Origin: Dactylis glomerata
Taxonomy: Eukaryota; Streptophyta; Magnoliopsida; Poales; Poaceae
Assembly: GCA_007115705.1 (NCBI GenBank)
Contig: QXEO01000238.1
Location: 124,001-188,000, forward strand
Length of the DNA stretch: 64,000 nt
Direction: 5' to 3'
Position numbers and translations under genes: made by a program. The notes beneath the pieces were generated by a model. It ran no database searches and had not been told where the DNA came from. It was given only the letters and a program-made list of their open reading frames with translations. Below, piece after piece: positions 22,842-33,943 of the stretch. The first letter of the stretch is position 1, and each line of letters opens with the position of its first letter.

Positions 22842-23080
22842 TTCCTAGGTCACATGCATTGGTTGTTTTATAAGCCATTAATCTGCAGGATATAAAAGGC
22901 TGGAAGTTTTAATATATTGACGTATATTGACATCATTTTTTCCAGTGTAAAATCAATTAGCCATTAATCTTTCCTCAGTCACATGGGTTGTTTTATAAGC
23001 CATTAAGCTGCAGGATATAAAAGGCTGAAAGTTTTAATATATTGACGTATTTTTTTCCAGTGTAAAATCAATTAGCATTG
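22842..23080. repeat. About 129-bp tandem duplication
   Basis: Unit one (22842-22970) and unit two (from 22971) share GTTTTATAAGCCATTAA, GCAGGATATAAAAGGCTG and CCAGTGTAAAATCAATTAG. The second unit is about 20 bp shorter through internal deletions. Each TATAAAAGG could read as a TATA box, but no downstream gene is apparent. Confidence 0.85.
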
Positions 23081-23298
23081 ACATAGGTAGCTGCACTTAC
23101 AGCTAGCTCCCCAGAATCCCTGTCCAGCCAATTTCACTCCATCGAGTAGCGATTTCAGCCGGATTCTTAACCTTCACGAATCCGGTGAATCAATCAATTA
23201 TGTTAGCAGTTTGCTTTCGCATATAATAGAAAAAAGATAGACATTACATATGTACCTGCACTTAAAGTTAGCTGCCCCAAATCCCTGCTCAACCTGTA

Positions 23299-23394
23299 TC
23301 TTCCTCCGTTTCCAATATTAGTAGCTTAGCACTTTTTAAGACCTACAATCAGCAATGCCCAAAGAAGACATGTTTATATCTTAGGAAAATGGAG
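23299..23394. mobile_element. Possible Stowaway-like MITE (96 bp)
   Basis: Flanked by TA at 23297-23298 and 23395-23396. The left end reads TCTTCCTCCGTTTCC, close to the Stowaway terminus. The right end, reversed, reads CTCCATTTTCC, so the inverted repeat is imperfect. The size fits a short Stowaway. A chance match is possible. Confidence 0.4.
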
Positions 23395-24000
23395 TAACAC
23401 TGCATTCATCAATAAATGTGTGGGATAAGAGGGGAGTAGCAAGCCCCCTTGCCGTGAAAGAATAAGGGGCTGTAAACATGAATTTGTTGGTACTACCCTG
23501 TGAACATGTTCTTCTCTCTTTTCCTTATCCAACAAACATTATTATACACAAATAGATAAACACATGAACAGCTAGCTATGCATCAGGGTCCAACAAAAAT
23601 AAAAAATTATAGCAGACATAATTAGAGCCTAGCAAATGCAAAATTTGAACTGTAAAAATAGAAGAGAGAAAATGTGTGCCTCATGCACCTGCAAAGTATA
23701 CTTCATCCTAAAACACATTGATCTCCTCTAAAAGAGAGAACATAAAACGTTGCCTCTTCTTTAGCTTCTATGAGCTATTGAATGCATTTCCACATATAAA
23801 ATCAGATTGGTAACCTAATTACATACAAAGAAATGTGTGGCCTGATGTTAGGTATAGTCATTTTAAACAGAGGAGTTATTCAAACTCTCAATTACATACA
23901 TAAGCTGCAGAGACTTAGAGAACAAATTTTGGAGCGAATATCTTCTCGATCTGATAGATAGAAATATCCTACTACTTTAACGACACGTTAAAGCCTGATG

Positions 24001-25094
24001 TGAAGGAAATATGCCCTAGAGGCAATAATAATATTGTTATTATCATATTTCTTGTTCATGATACTTTTTATACTCCATGCTAGAATTGTATTAAGCAGAA
24101 ACATTAATACTTGTGTGATTTATGAGCAACATCGTGTCCCTAGTATGCCTCTACTAGACTAGCTCATTGATTAATGATGGTTAAGGTTTCCTAACCATAG
24201 ACATGAGTTGTCGATTAATAATAATGTTATGTCATTAGAAGAATGACGTGATGGACAGACCCAAACAAAGCACATTAATTAGATCATGTCATTGTGTTCA
24301 TCTTTGCGAAGCTTTTTCCTATGTCATGTATTGCATTCCTTAGACCATGAGATAATACAACTCTCTAGTACCGGAAAAGAGCATTGAGGTCATCAAACGT
24401 CACCCTATGAAAGGGTGATCATAAAGGTATCTCTTAGGTAATCGGAAAGTACTTGTTGGGTTGTATGTATCGAGATGGAATTTGTCCCTCCCAAGTCAGA
24501 CAGATATACTTCGGGCCCACTCGGTAATCGATATCAATATCGCTTGCAAACATGTGGTTAATGAGTTAATCACAAAGTGATATAGGATTACAGAACGAGT
24601 AAAGTACTTGTCGTAAACGAGATTGAACTAGGTATGCGGATACCGACGATCGAATCTCGGGCGAGTAAAATATCGCGAGACGAAGGGAATACAAATACGG
24701 GATTAATTGAATCCTGGCATCGTGGTTCATCCGATATGATCATCGTTGAGTGCATGGGAGTCAATATGGATATCCAGATCCCGCTATTGATTATTGATGG
24801 AGATCATGTCCGCGCATTCTCGAACCCGTAGGGTCACACACTTAACGCAAATCAATGCTAGGGTAGTTTCGGGATATATGTGAAAGTGTTTTGGAAAGTT
24901 TCGGAATTGTTCCGGGTGAAAATATTAATGTTTATTAATTATATGAATTAATAAATATTAAAAATTATTTATTTAGAAGAAAAAAATAAAGAAAAAATGG
25001 GGCAGCGCTGCGGCCAGGGACGCCTGGATCGCTCGATGGAATCGAGGGCCAGGGCGAGCGCCTGGCGCGCATGCGCTTTAGCTGGGAGGCCGGT
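24001..25094 (+). repeat. Copia R LTR fragment (BARE/Angela-like)
   Basis: Begins TGAAGGAAATATGCCCTAG, and much of its length aligns with the Copia-1 LTR but at clearly lower identity, indicating a related but separate family. It is cut at 25094, upstream of where its TATA box would lie, by the first LTR of the long-LTR array. The remaining part and its internal region are not visible in the window. Confidence 0.85.
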
Positions 25095-28000
25095 TGTAAT
25101 GATCCGGAAAATCCCCAATATTAGAATTGTTTGTTATTTTCTTTTTCGCGTCATCTTGACGTCATGCATCCTTCATCTTGCATGTTTTCTAAACCCTAAA
25201 TTATTTTTGTGGTGTAATCCTATTTTTATGTTGCTCGTATGGTTCTATAAATACCCTTCTCTCTCCTTTCTTATTTTGAATTCAAACTTGAAACCATAAT
25301 GTTTCCAAAGTTTGAAAATTGTTTGGAATTAGAACCGAGTTTTCAAACATGTTTGCAAAATCTTGCCCTCTCTAATCATTTCTTTTCCTCTCCCTCTTCT
25401 TCCGAAATTCCTAAAATATTCACCCAAATTCTTGGACAGTTGGTTTTCTCATTTTGATCTGCCTCCACTCTCTGGCCAAGTTTTCCTTGTTTTCTTACCA
25501 CGGAAGCCCAACAATAGCAGCCCATCTTACCGTTCCAGTGGAGACGTTGTTGTCGTCTTCCTCGTGAGGACGTCATCCTCTGTACGAACCATCCCATCGC
25601 CGCTTGATCTCTCTGTGGTCGTATCAACGGACGTGCCAGCGCCTCACACTCCTTAAAATCCACCAACCTGCAACCCTAGCTCACCTACTCCCTCCTGCCG
25701 CCGCCGCTCTTCATCCTCTCGCTCTCGTCGCTCGCTCTGCCACACCTCTCTTTACCTCGCTGCAAAGCCTCGCTCCGCATCGACTTCCAAGCCGCTCGCT
25801 TGCTGCAGCACGTCGACGCCATGACGCTCTCCGGCTCCCAGCATCGACCCTCCACTGCGTCTTCGACCGCCGCATGAAGCAGCCTCGTCTCGTTCGCCGT
25901 GCGCCTGCGCGTTCTCCGTCGAGCTAGCCGCTCTGCTCCGCTTCTTCTCTTCATCTGCGTGCTGTCGCGGGACTCCGATCGTTGCTCCTGTCGGCGGCAG
26001 CATCTCCTGCAACTCCTACGAGCACGCCCGCCTGCTCAGCCAAAGACGCCAGCAGCCTCAAGCTCGTCCTCGCCCGCAGCCCGTGTGCCTCAAGGACGAC
26101 GCAGCCATCCCCGTTCTAGCCTCGTGAAGCCGCTCTGCTCCTTCTCCACAGAGATCCATGCCCGCCTCTACGCGTGTGTGCGCACGCCTCTGCCGATGCT
26201 CGAGTTCACCTTCAGCAACATCAAGCACGTCGTCGTCCGTTCTCGCCATGTTTTCGAGCTCGCCCGTATCCTTCGGTCATCAGCGCTGCGACCAGCTCGC
26301 GCGGCTTGGTTCTGCCCGCCTCAGACGTGCGACCATGCCACCCCATGCCAGAGTTCCTGTACCATGTCTCTCCCGCTCTTCTGCTCGTCAGCAAGAAATC
26401 TGCATCGTCTCTGTCTGTCACGCGTCGCCATACTGCGTGCGTCCCCGAGCTCTGCATCCACGAAGGCCACCTCCAGATCTTGTGGTATACGTTCAAAAGA
26501 ACGTGGCTCTCTTCAGCACCAAGATCCTCTCCTAGCTCAACCGGTCCGTTCCTTGATTACTCCTAGGGCAGCCTAAGTTCGAATCATGTCTGTGGCAATA
26601 TAAAGCCAACCTTTTTGATCCTTTTTCCGATCTGACAGGTGGGCTCCGCCCGTCAGCTTCCATCCGCGCCACTTCAGCAATTTGTGCTATGTCAGCGTCC
26701 AGTCAGCGACTTCGGTCCCGCCCGTCACATGTGGGTTTCTTTCGCTGGGTGAGAAAAAGTTGCTGCTTCTATTTCTGTTTTTCTGAAAATTGCAGAAAAT
26801 GTTTGAAACTTGCAAATTTAATATCTTTTAAACCGTAACTCAGAATAAAAAGTATTTTTTTATGAAAGTTTATCAAAAAAATGCATAGAATCTGAATATG
26901 ACATCTATATACCTGTTTGCATCTTTCATCATGTAGTGACGTGGTAAATTGCATCACACCTATTAATAACATATGGAGTATTTGGGAGATGCTTATAATA
27001 TTTTCCCGCTTCATTTAATATTGTGTAGCTCATCTATATCTTGTCTTTTCCATGCTAATCAACATTTAAATTGACGCGTAGTAAAACAACTTGAACCATA
27101 TATGTGTGTATTGGAATTCCAATTCCGCTTAATTTTGATAAGTTGCATTGCACCATAATTGTCATGTCATGCATACATGTTTCACATGATCATGCCGATT
27201 CTTCCTTCGTAGTAGTAAGTGTTGCATCCGTTGTTTGTTGTAGCATTTTGCTTCTTACCGGATAGGACGCTTCGTGGTGATGTGAGCAACGACAAGTTCT
27301 TCGGAAGTTTCTCCGACAATGTTTTTAAGCGAGCCCTTTTCTCTCTACCCATTTAACATTTTTGCTCTCGCTAGCTCTATATTCTAGCCTTGTGTCGCGA
27401 TGCTTTGTTCGAGTCACGTGTCCTACCCACCTGTTTATCCAAAACAAAGCCATAGAACCTTCCATACATCCTATTACCCGTGTGCTTGATGTTCGAGTTG
27501 GCCTTACGAGTCGTAGGCATCTTCAGGTTGTTGGAGTTGTTTAATATTATTGGGTTGGGAAGTTATCACATGCTCTACTTTATGGATATATGTTGTTGGA
27601 GATATTAACGGCTTACTTTATTGTTAATAATTAAAATTGAATTAAGCAGAGGCATCAGTGAGTCATTTTGCTGGTTTTACGACGGCTCACTTGTGTCCCC
27701 TAGGACCCCGAGATCGCATGAACTATTCTGAGACTGAGCGCTCTAACCAGAGGTGGGTACGTTTACGGGCCTCCCCTCGATCACTACCGGAATCTACACA
27801 CTTGTCCAGTGGCCACAACTAGTTTAATGTTTTCCATTTGGGTTTTGCGTGCATGCAGCTCTTGTATCTTATGGTCCGATTTACTTTGGGGGAAGCCGTG
27901 GGTGCCTTGTAACCCCTTGTTTGCCTCTGCATGCACGTATAGGATGTAGTACGAGCATTTATCGCATGCTGAAGCGGGTCGTCTCCCAAGGGTGGAGCCG

Positions 28001-29061
28001 GGCCTCGGAAGCCGTAGGCACAAACAGCTAGGTCCGTCTCGGAGATTCGGCCGGACTCTCGATTCGGGTTAAACTTAGTTAGGTGGCTTCCTGGACTTGT
28101 TTGTAGCGAAGGAGAGTGCGAGTCGTGACCTCCTGCCGGCACACCATCGGAAGTGTGCTAATCGTAGGCATGAGGGGTGATCGTGCGTTTGGGTACATTT
28201 GGGCACCCCTGCAGGGTTAAATCTTTTCGAAAAGCCGTGTCCGCGGTTATGGACGACTTGGAGCTGTACTACTCGATCATAGAACAACTTGCACATGCTA
28301 TTTCAATACTAATAAACTTGTGTAGTAAGCTAGCACAACTACAACAATGAACCTGCAATAAAACTTGGTGACCGTGTAAGTGCCTTTGATATTTGCTTCT
28401 TTGTTTGGTCACGAGGAGGTGATTCATTGGCTGGGTTATGTTTGGTGTTAGTTTCTAGTTGGTTCTTTTATGCGCTCTCTCATCTTATTCTATTTAGACG
28501 AAAGTTGTAATGTGTCTCTGTAGTATATTTCTTTTGTTGCCGCTAAGTCCACCATATAGCCCGTAGGCGAGCACAGCTGAATTCCAGTCTCGCGAGTACG
28601 TGCCTCGGTACTCACCCTCGTTTTTTTTTCCTTTTTCTCTTTCTCCCTCCTTGTTCGGCAACCTTTGGCCCGATGATTTTGACAGGTATGGGAGTGCCGA
28701 CGTTAGCAAGGTTACCCTTCCGGCTTGGCCTGGGCAGGGTTTGGACGCTATCGTTTATCTTCAGGCCTCTTAGGCCCATTTGTATTCTTGTCCGTACTCG
28801 GACGCTATTTTGCTTTATATATGATTTGGATCTTTGTATTGTATATTTGGATTCTTGACTCGTGGAGTCTTTGCGGATATATTATATATTCTTTTGTGGG
28901 TTCCATCATGAACTTGTGTAACTGTTGCTACTCGATTTCACTCGCATCACGTGCACGCTCCAACATGCACGAGGCGCTTGGTGGTGCGTTTCCAAAGCGA
29001 CATCATGTAGATTGTGGCTTGATCGCTATAATCTGCAAGGTGCCGATTTTGGGGCGTCACA
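25095..29061 (+). repeat. Long-LTR array, LTR 1
   Basis: 3967 bp. It starts TGTAATGATCCGG, where LTRs 2 and 3 have CG-containing versions, suggesting methyl-cytosine decay at this copy. A TATA box (CTATAAATAC) lies at 25245-25254, only about 150 bp from the left end, so U3 is very short and R/U5 about 3.7 kb. A GC-rich block at 25690-26580 leaves several frames open on both strands. Confidence 0.9.
25245..25254 (+). promoter_or_regulatory. TATA box, array LTR 1
   Basis: CTATAAATAC is followed by the pyrimidine-rich CCTTCTCTCTCC. Identical boxes are at 29677-29686 and 34094-34103 in LTRs 2 and 3. Confidence 0.7.
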
Positions 29062-29526
29062 AGTGGTATCAGAGCCCAGGTTGTGTCGATACCCACTGGT
29101 CTAGTCTGCCTGTAGGTTAACCTTGCCAACGGACGAGTTGAGTCTAGTGTGAAAACTATTTTGTTAAAAATGCGTTGGATAGTTCTCAATAGGTCTGCAT
29201 TTTTCTCCTTCCCACTTTGCTTCTCTCTTCTTACCTTCACGAGTTTGAGTTCCCTTTCTTGCCCACTTCTCTGAGTTTTAGGTTCCCACGTGGGTGGACG
29301 ATCTCTTGCCTTTTATCCTAATAGGTCCGCTCTTCAGAGGTATCTCGATGGAAGTTCATCATCATTAACGTGAGCAAGAATTCCTTGTTGGTGGTGTCGA
29401 GAAGAAACCTCTTGTTAGTGGTGTCGCGAAGTTCAACATGGTGGATAAAGATCCGATAGTTTACCCAACTCTTTCCCCCGCCTTAACGTGGATCTCGGGG
29501 CGAGATCCCTTGTTAGTGGTGTCGAT
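29062..29526 (+). other. Array internal region 1 (465 bp) with PBS
   Basis: TGGTATCAGAGCCC at 29064-29077 is the methionine-tRNA primer site. No coding potential is visible. TTGTTRGTGGTGTCG occurs at 29385, 29412 and 29510, the last abutting LTR 2. CTCGGGGCGAGATCCC at 29494-29509 resembles the end of Tekay pol, but the expected run of G before the LTR (the PPT) is absent. Confidence 0.8.
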
Positions 29527-32500
29527 TGTAACGACCTGGAAAATCCCCAATATTAGAATTGTTTGTTATTTTCTTTTTCGCATCATCTTGACGTCATGCA
29601 TCCTTCATCTTGCATGTTTTCTAAACCCTAAATTATTTTTGTGGTATAATCCTATTTTTATGTTGCTTGTATGGTTCTATAAATACCCTTCTCTCTCCTT
29701 TCTTATTTTGAATTCAAACTTGAAACCATAATGTTTCCAAAGTTTGAAAATTGTTTGGAATTAAAACCGAGTTTTCAAACATGTTTGCAAAATCTTGCCC
29801 TCTCTAATCTTTTCTTTTCCTCTCCCTCTTCTTCCGAAATTCCTGAAATATTCACCCAAATTCTTGGACAGTTGGTTTTCTCATTTTGATCTGCCTCCAT
29901 CCTCTAGCCAAGTTTTCCTTGTTTTCTTACCACGGAAGCCCAACAACAGCAGCCCATCTTACCGTTCCAGTGGAGACGTTGTTGTCGTCTTCCTCGTGAG
30001 GACGTCATCCTCTGTACGAACCATCCCATCGCCACTTGATCTCTCTGTTGTCGTATCAACGGACGTGACAGTGCCTCACACTCCTTAAAATCCACCAACC
30101 TGCAACCCTAGCTCACCTACTCCCTCCTGCCGCCGCCGCTCTTCATCCTCTCGCTCTCGTCGCTCGCTCTGCCGCACCTCTCTTTACCTCGCTGCAAAGC
30201 CTCGCTCTGCATCGACTTCCAAGCCGCTCGCTTGCTGCAGCACGTCGACGCCATGACGCTCTCCGGCTCCCAGCATCGACCCTCCCCTGCGTCTTCGACC
30301 GCCGCATGAAGCAGCCTCATCTCGTTCGCCGCGCGCCTGCGCGTTCTCCGTCGAGCTAGCCGCTCTGCTCCGCTTCTTCTCTTCATCTGCGTGCTATCGC
30401 GGGACTTCGATCGTTGCTCCTGTCAGCAGCAGCATCTCCTGCAACTCCTACGAGCACGCCCGCCTGCTCAGCCCAAAGACGCCAGCAGCCTCAAGCTCGT
30501 CCTCGCCCGCAGCCCGTGTGCCTCAAGGACGACGCAGCCATCCCCGTTCTAGCCTCGTGAAGCCGCTCTGCTCCTTCTCCACGGAGATCCATGCCCGCCT
30601 CTACGCGTGTGTGCGCACGCCTCTGCTGATGCTCGAGTCCACCTTCAGCAACATCAAGTACGTCGCCGTCCGTCCTCGCCATGTTTTCGAGCTCGCCCGT
30701 ATCCTTCGGTCATCAGCGCTGCGACCAGCTCGCGCGGCTTGGTTCTGCCCACCTCAGACGTGCGACCATGCCACCCCACGCCAGGGTTCCTGTACCATGT
30801 CTCTCCCGCTCTTCTGCTCGTCAGCAAGAAATCTGCATCGTCTCTGTCTGTCACGCATCGCCATACTGCGTGCGTCCCCGAGCTCTGCATCCACGAAAGC
30901 CACCTCCAGATCTTGTGGTATACGTTCAAAAGAACGTGGCTCTCTTCAGCACCAAGATCCTCTCCTAGCTCAACTGGTCCGTTCCTTGCTTACTCCTGGG
31001 GCAGCCTAAGTTCGAATCACGTTTGTGGCAATATAAAGCCAACCTTTTTTATCCTTTTTCCGATCTGACAGGTGGGCTCCGCCCGTCAGCTTCCATCTGC
31101 GCCACTTCAGCAATTTGTGCTGTGTCAGCGTCCAGTCAGCGACTTCGGTCCCGCCCATCACGTGTGGGTTTCTTTCGCTAGGTGAGAAAAAGTTGCTGCT
31201 TCTATTTCTGTTTTTCTGAAAATTGCAGAAAATGTTTGAAACTTGCAAATTTAATATCTTTTAAACCGTAACTCGGAATAAAAAGTATTTTTGTATGAAA
31301 GTTTATCAGAAAAATGCATAGAATCTGAATATGACATCTATATACCTGTTTGCATCTTTCATCATGTAGTGACGTGGTAAATTGCATCACACCTATTAAT
31401 AACATATGGAGTATTTGGGAGATGCTTATAATATTTTCCCGCTTCATTTAATATTGTGTAGCTCATCTATATATTGTCTTTTCCATGCTAATCAACATTT
31501 AAATTGACGCGTAGTAAAACAACTTGAACCATATATGTGTGTATCGGAATTCCAATTCCGCTTAATTTTGATAAGTTGCATTGCACCATAATTGCCATGT
31601 CATGCATACATGTTTCACATGATCATGCCGATTCTTCCTTCGTAGTAGTAAGTGTTGCATCCGTTGTTTGTTGTAGCGTTTTGCTTCTTACCGGATAGGA
31701 CGCTTCGTGGTGATGTGAGCAACGACAAGTTCTTTGGAAGTTTCTCCAACAATGTTTTCAGGCGAGCCCTTTTCTCTCTACCCATTTAACATTTTTGCTC
31801 TCGCTAGCTCTATATTCTAGCCTTGTGTCGCGATGGTTTGTTCGAGTCACGTGTCCTACCCACCTGTTTATCCAAAACAAAGCCATAGAACCTTCCATAC
31901 ATCCTATTACCCGTGTGCTTGCTGTTCGAGTTGGCCTTACAAGTCGTAGGCATCTTCAGGTTGTTGGAGTTGTTTAATCTTATTGGGTTGGGAAGTTATC
32001 ACATGCTCTACTTTATGGATATATGTTGTTGGAGATATTTACGACTTACTTTATTGTTAATAATTAAAACTGAATTAAGCAGAGGCATCGGTGAGTCATT
32101 TTGCTAATTTTACGATGGCTCACTTATGTCCCCTAGGACCCCGAGATCGCATGAACTGTTCTGAGACTGACCGCTCTAACCAGACGTGGGTACGTTTACG
32201 GGCCTCCCCTCGATCACTGCCGGAATCTACACACTTGTCCAGTGGCCACAACTAGTTTGATGTATTCCATTTGGGTTTTGCGTGCATGCAGCTCTTGTAT
32301 CTTATGGTCCGATTTACTTTGGGGGAAGCCGTGGGTGCCTTGTAACCCCTTGTTTGCCTCTGCATGCACGTATAGGATGTGGTACGAGCGTTTATTGCAT
32401 GCTGAAGCGGGTCGTCTCCCAAGGGTGGAGCCGGGCCTCGGAAGCCGTAGGCACAAACAGCTAGGTCCGTCTCGGAGATTCGGCCGGACTCTCGATTCGG

Positions 32501-33478
32501 GTTAAACTTAGTTAGGTGGCTTCCTGGACTTATTTGTAGTGAAGGAGAGTGCGAGTCGTTACCTCCTGCCGGCACACCATCGGAAGTGTGCTAATCGTAG
32601 GCATGAGGGGTGATCGTGCGTTTGGGTACATTTGGGCACCCCTGCAGGGTTAAATCTTTTCGAAAAGCTGTGTCCGCGGTTATGGATGACTTGGAGCTGT
32701 ACTACTCGATCATAGAACAACTTGCACATGCTATTTCAATACTAATAAACTTGTGTAGTAAGCTAGCACAACTACAACAATGAACCTGCAATAAAACTTG
32801 GTGACCGTGTGAGTGCCTTTGATATTTGCTTCTTTGTTTGGTCACGAGGAGGTGATTCATTGGCTGGGTTATGTTTGGTGTTAGTTTCTAGTTGGTTCTT
32901 TTATGCGCTCTCTCATCTTATTCTATTTAGACGAAAGTTGTAATGTGTCTCTGTAGTATATTTCTTTTGTTGCCGCTAAGTCCACCATATAGCCCGTAGG
33001 CGAGCACAGCTGAATTCCAGTCCTGCGAGTACGTGCCTCAGTACTCACCCTCGTTCTTTTCCCTTTTTCTCTTTCTCCCTCCTTGTTCGGCAACCATTGG
33101 CCCGACGATTTTGACAGGTATGGAGCGCCGACGTTAGCAAGGTTACCCTTCCGGCTTGGCCTGGGCAGGGTTTGGACGCCATCGTTTATCTTCAGGCCTC
33201 TTAGGCCCATTTGTATTCTTGTCCGTACTCGGACGCTATTTTGCTTTATGTATGATTTGGATCTTTGTATTGTATATTTGGATTCTTGACTCGTGGAGTC
33301 TTTGCGGATATATTATATATTCTTTTGTGGGTTCCATCGTGAACTTGTGTAACTGTTCCTACTCGATTCCACCCGCATCACGTGCACGAGGCGCTTGGTG
33401 GTGCGTTTCCAAAGCGACATCATGTAGATTGTGGCTTGATCGCTATAATCTGCAAGGTGCCGATTTTGGGGCGTCACA
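29527..33478 (+). repeat. Long-LTR array, LTR 2
   Basis: 3952 bp, bounded by TGTAACGACCTGG and GGGGCGTCACA. It is highly similar to LTR 1 with scattered substitutions and small indels, for example a shorter T run near 33055 and a 10-bp loss near 33387. It is flanked by internal regions on both sides and so is shared between the two tandem units. Confidence 0.9.
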
Positions 33479-33943
33479 AGTGGTATCAGAGCCCAGGTTG
33501 TGTCGATACCCACTGGTCCAGTCTGCCTGTAGGTTAACCTTGCCAACGGACGAGTTGAGTCTAGTGTGAAAACTATTTTGTTAAAAATGCGTTGGATAGT
33601 TCTCAATAGGTCTGCATTTTTCTCCTTCCCACTTTGCTTCTCTCTTCTTACCTTCGCGAGTTTGAGTTCCCTTTCTTGCCCACTTATCTGAGTTTTAGGT
33701 TCCCACGTGGGTGGACGATCTCTTGCCTTTTATCCTAATAGGTCCGATCTTCGGAGGGATCTCGATAGAAGTTCATCATCATTAACGCGAGCAAGAATTC
33801 CTTGTTGGTGGTGTCGAGAAGAAACCTCTTGTTAGTGGTGTCGCGAAGTTCAACATGGTGGATAAAGATCCGATAGTTTGCCCAACTCTTTCCCCCACCT
33901 TAACGTGGATCTCGGGGCAAGATCCCTTGTTAGTGGTGTCGAT
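33479..33943 (+). other. Array internal region 2 (465 bp) with PBS
   Basis: Same length as internal region 1 and nearly the same sequence, including PBS TGGTATCAGAGCCC from 33481 and three TTGTTRGTGGTGTCG motifs. It also lacks a recognisable polypurine tract. Confidence 0.8.

Larger units (their letters stand above)
20805..24000. other. Unassigned 3.2 kb, possible low-copy or old decayed DNA
   Basis: I find no LTR, PBS, retroelement protein or convincing exon. Open frames are all under 90 codons. The base composition is AT-rich with a short GC-rich, CT-rich patch at 21780-21900 that resembles a plant 5' UTR. The stretch holds several independent local duplications, listed separately, and a possible MITE. 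It could be old intergenic DNA or the intron/flank of a gene outside the window. Confidence 0.5.

Noticed and set aside
25690..26580. Long overlapping open frames in the GC-rich part of the array LTRs (also 30118-31009 and 34535-35425)
   Set aside because: Several frames on both strands are open at once, their starts and stops shift between copies, and compositions are Ser/Arg/Ala-rich. This is what GC-rich non-coding DNA gives.
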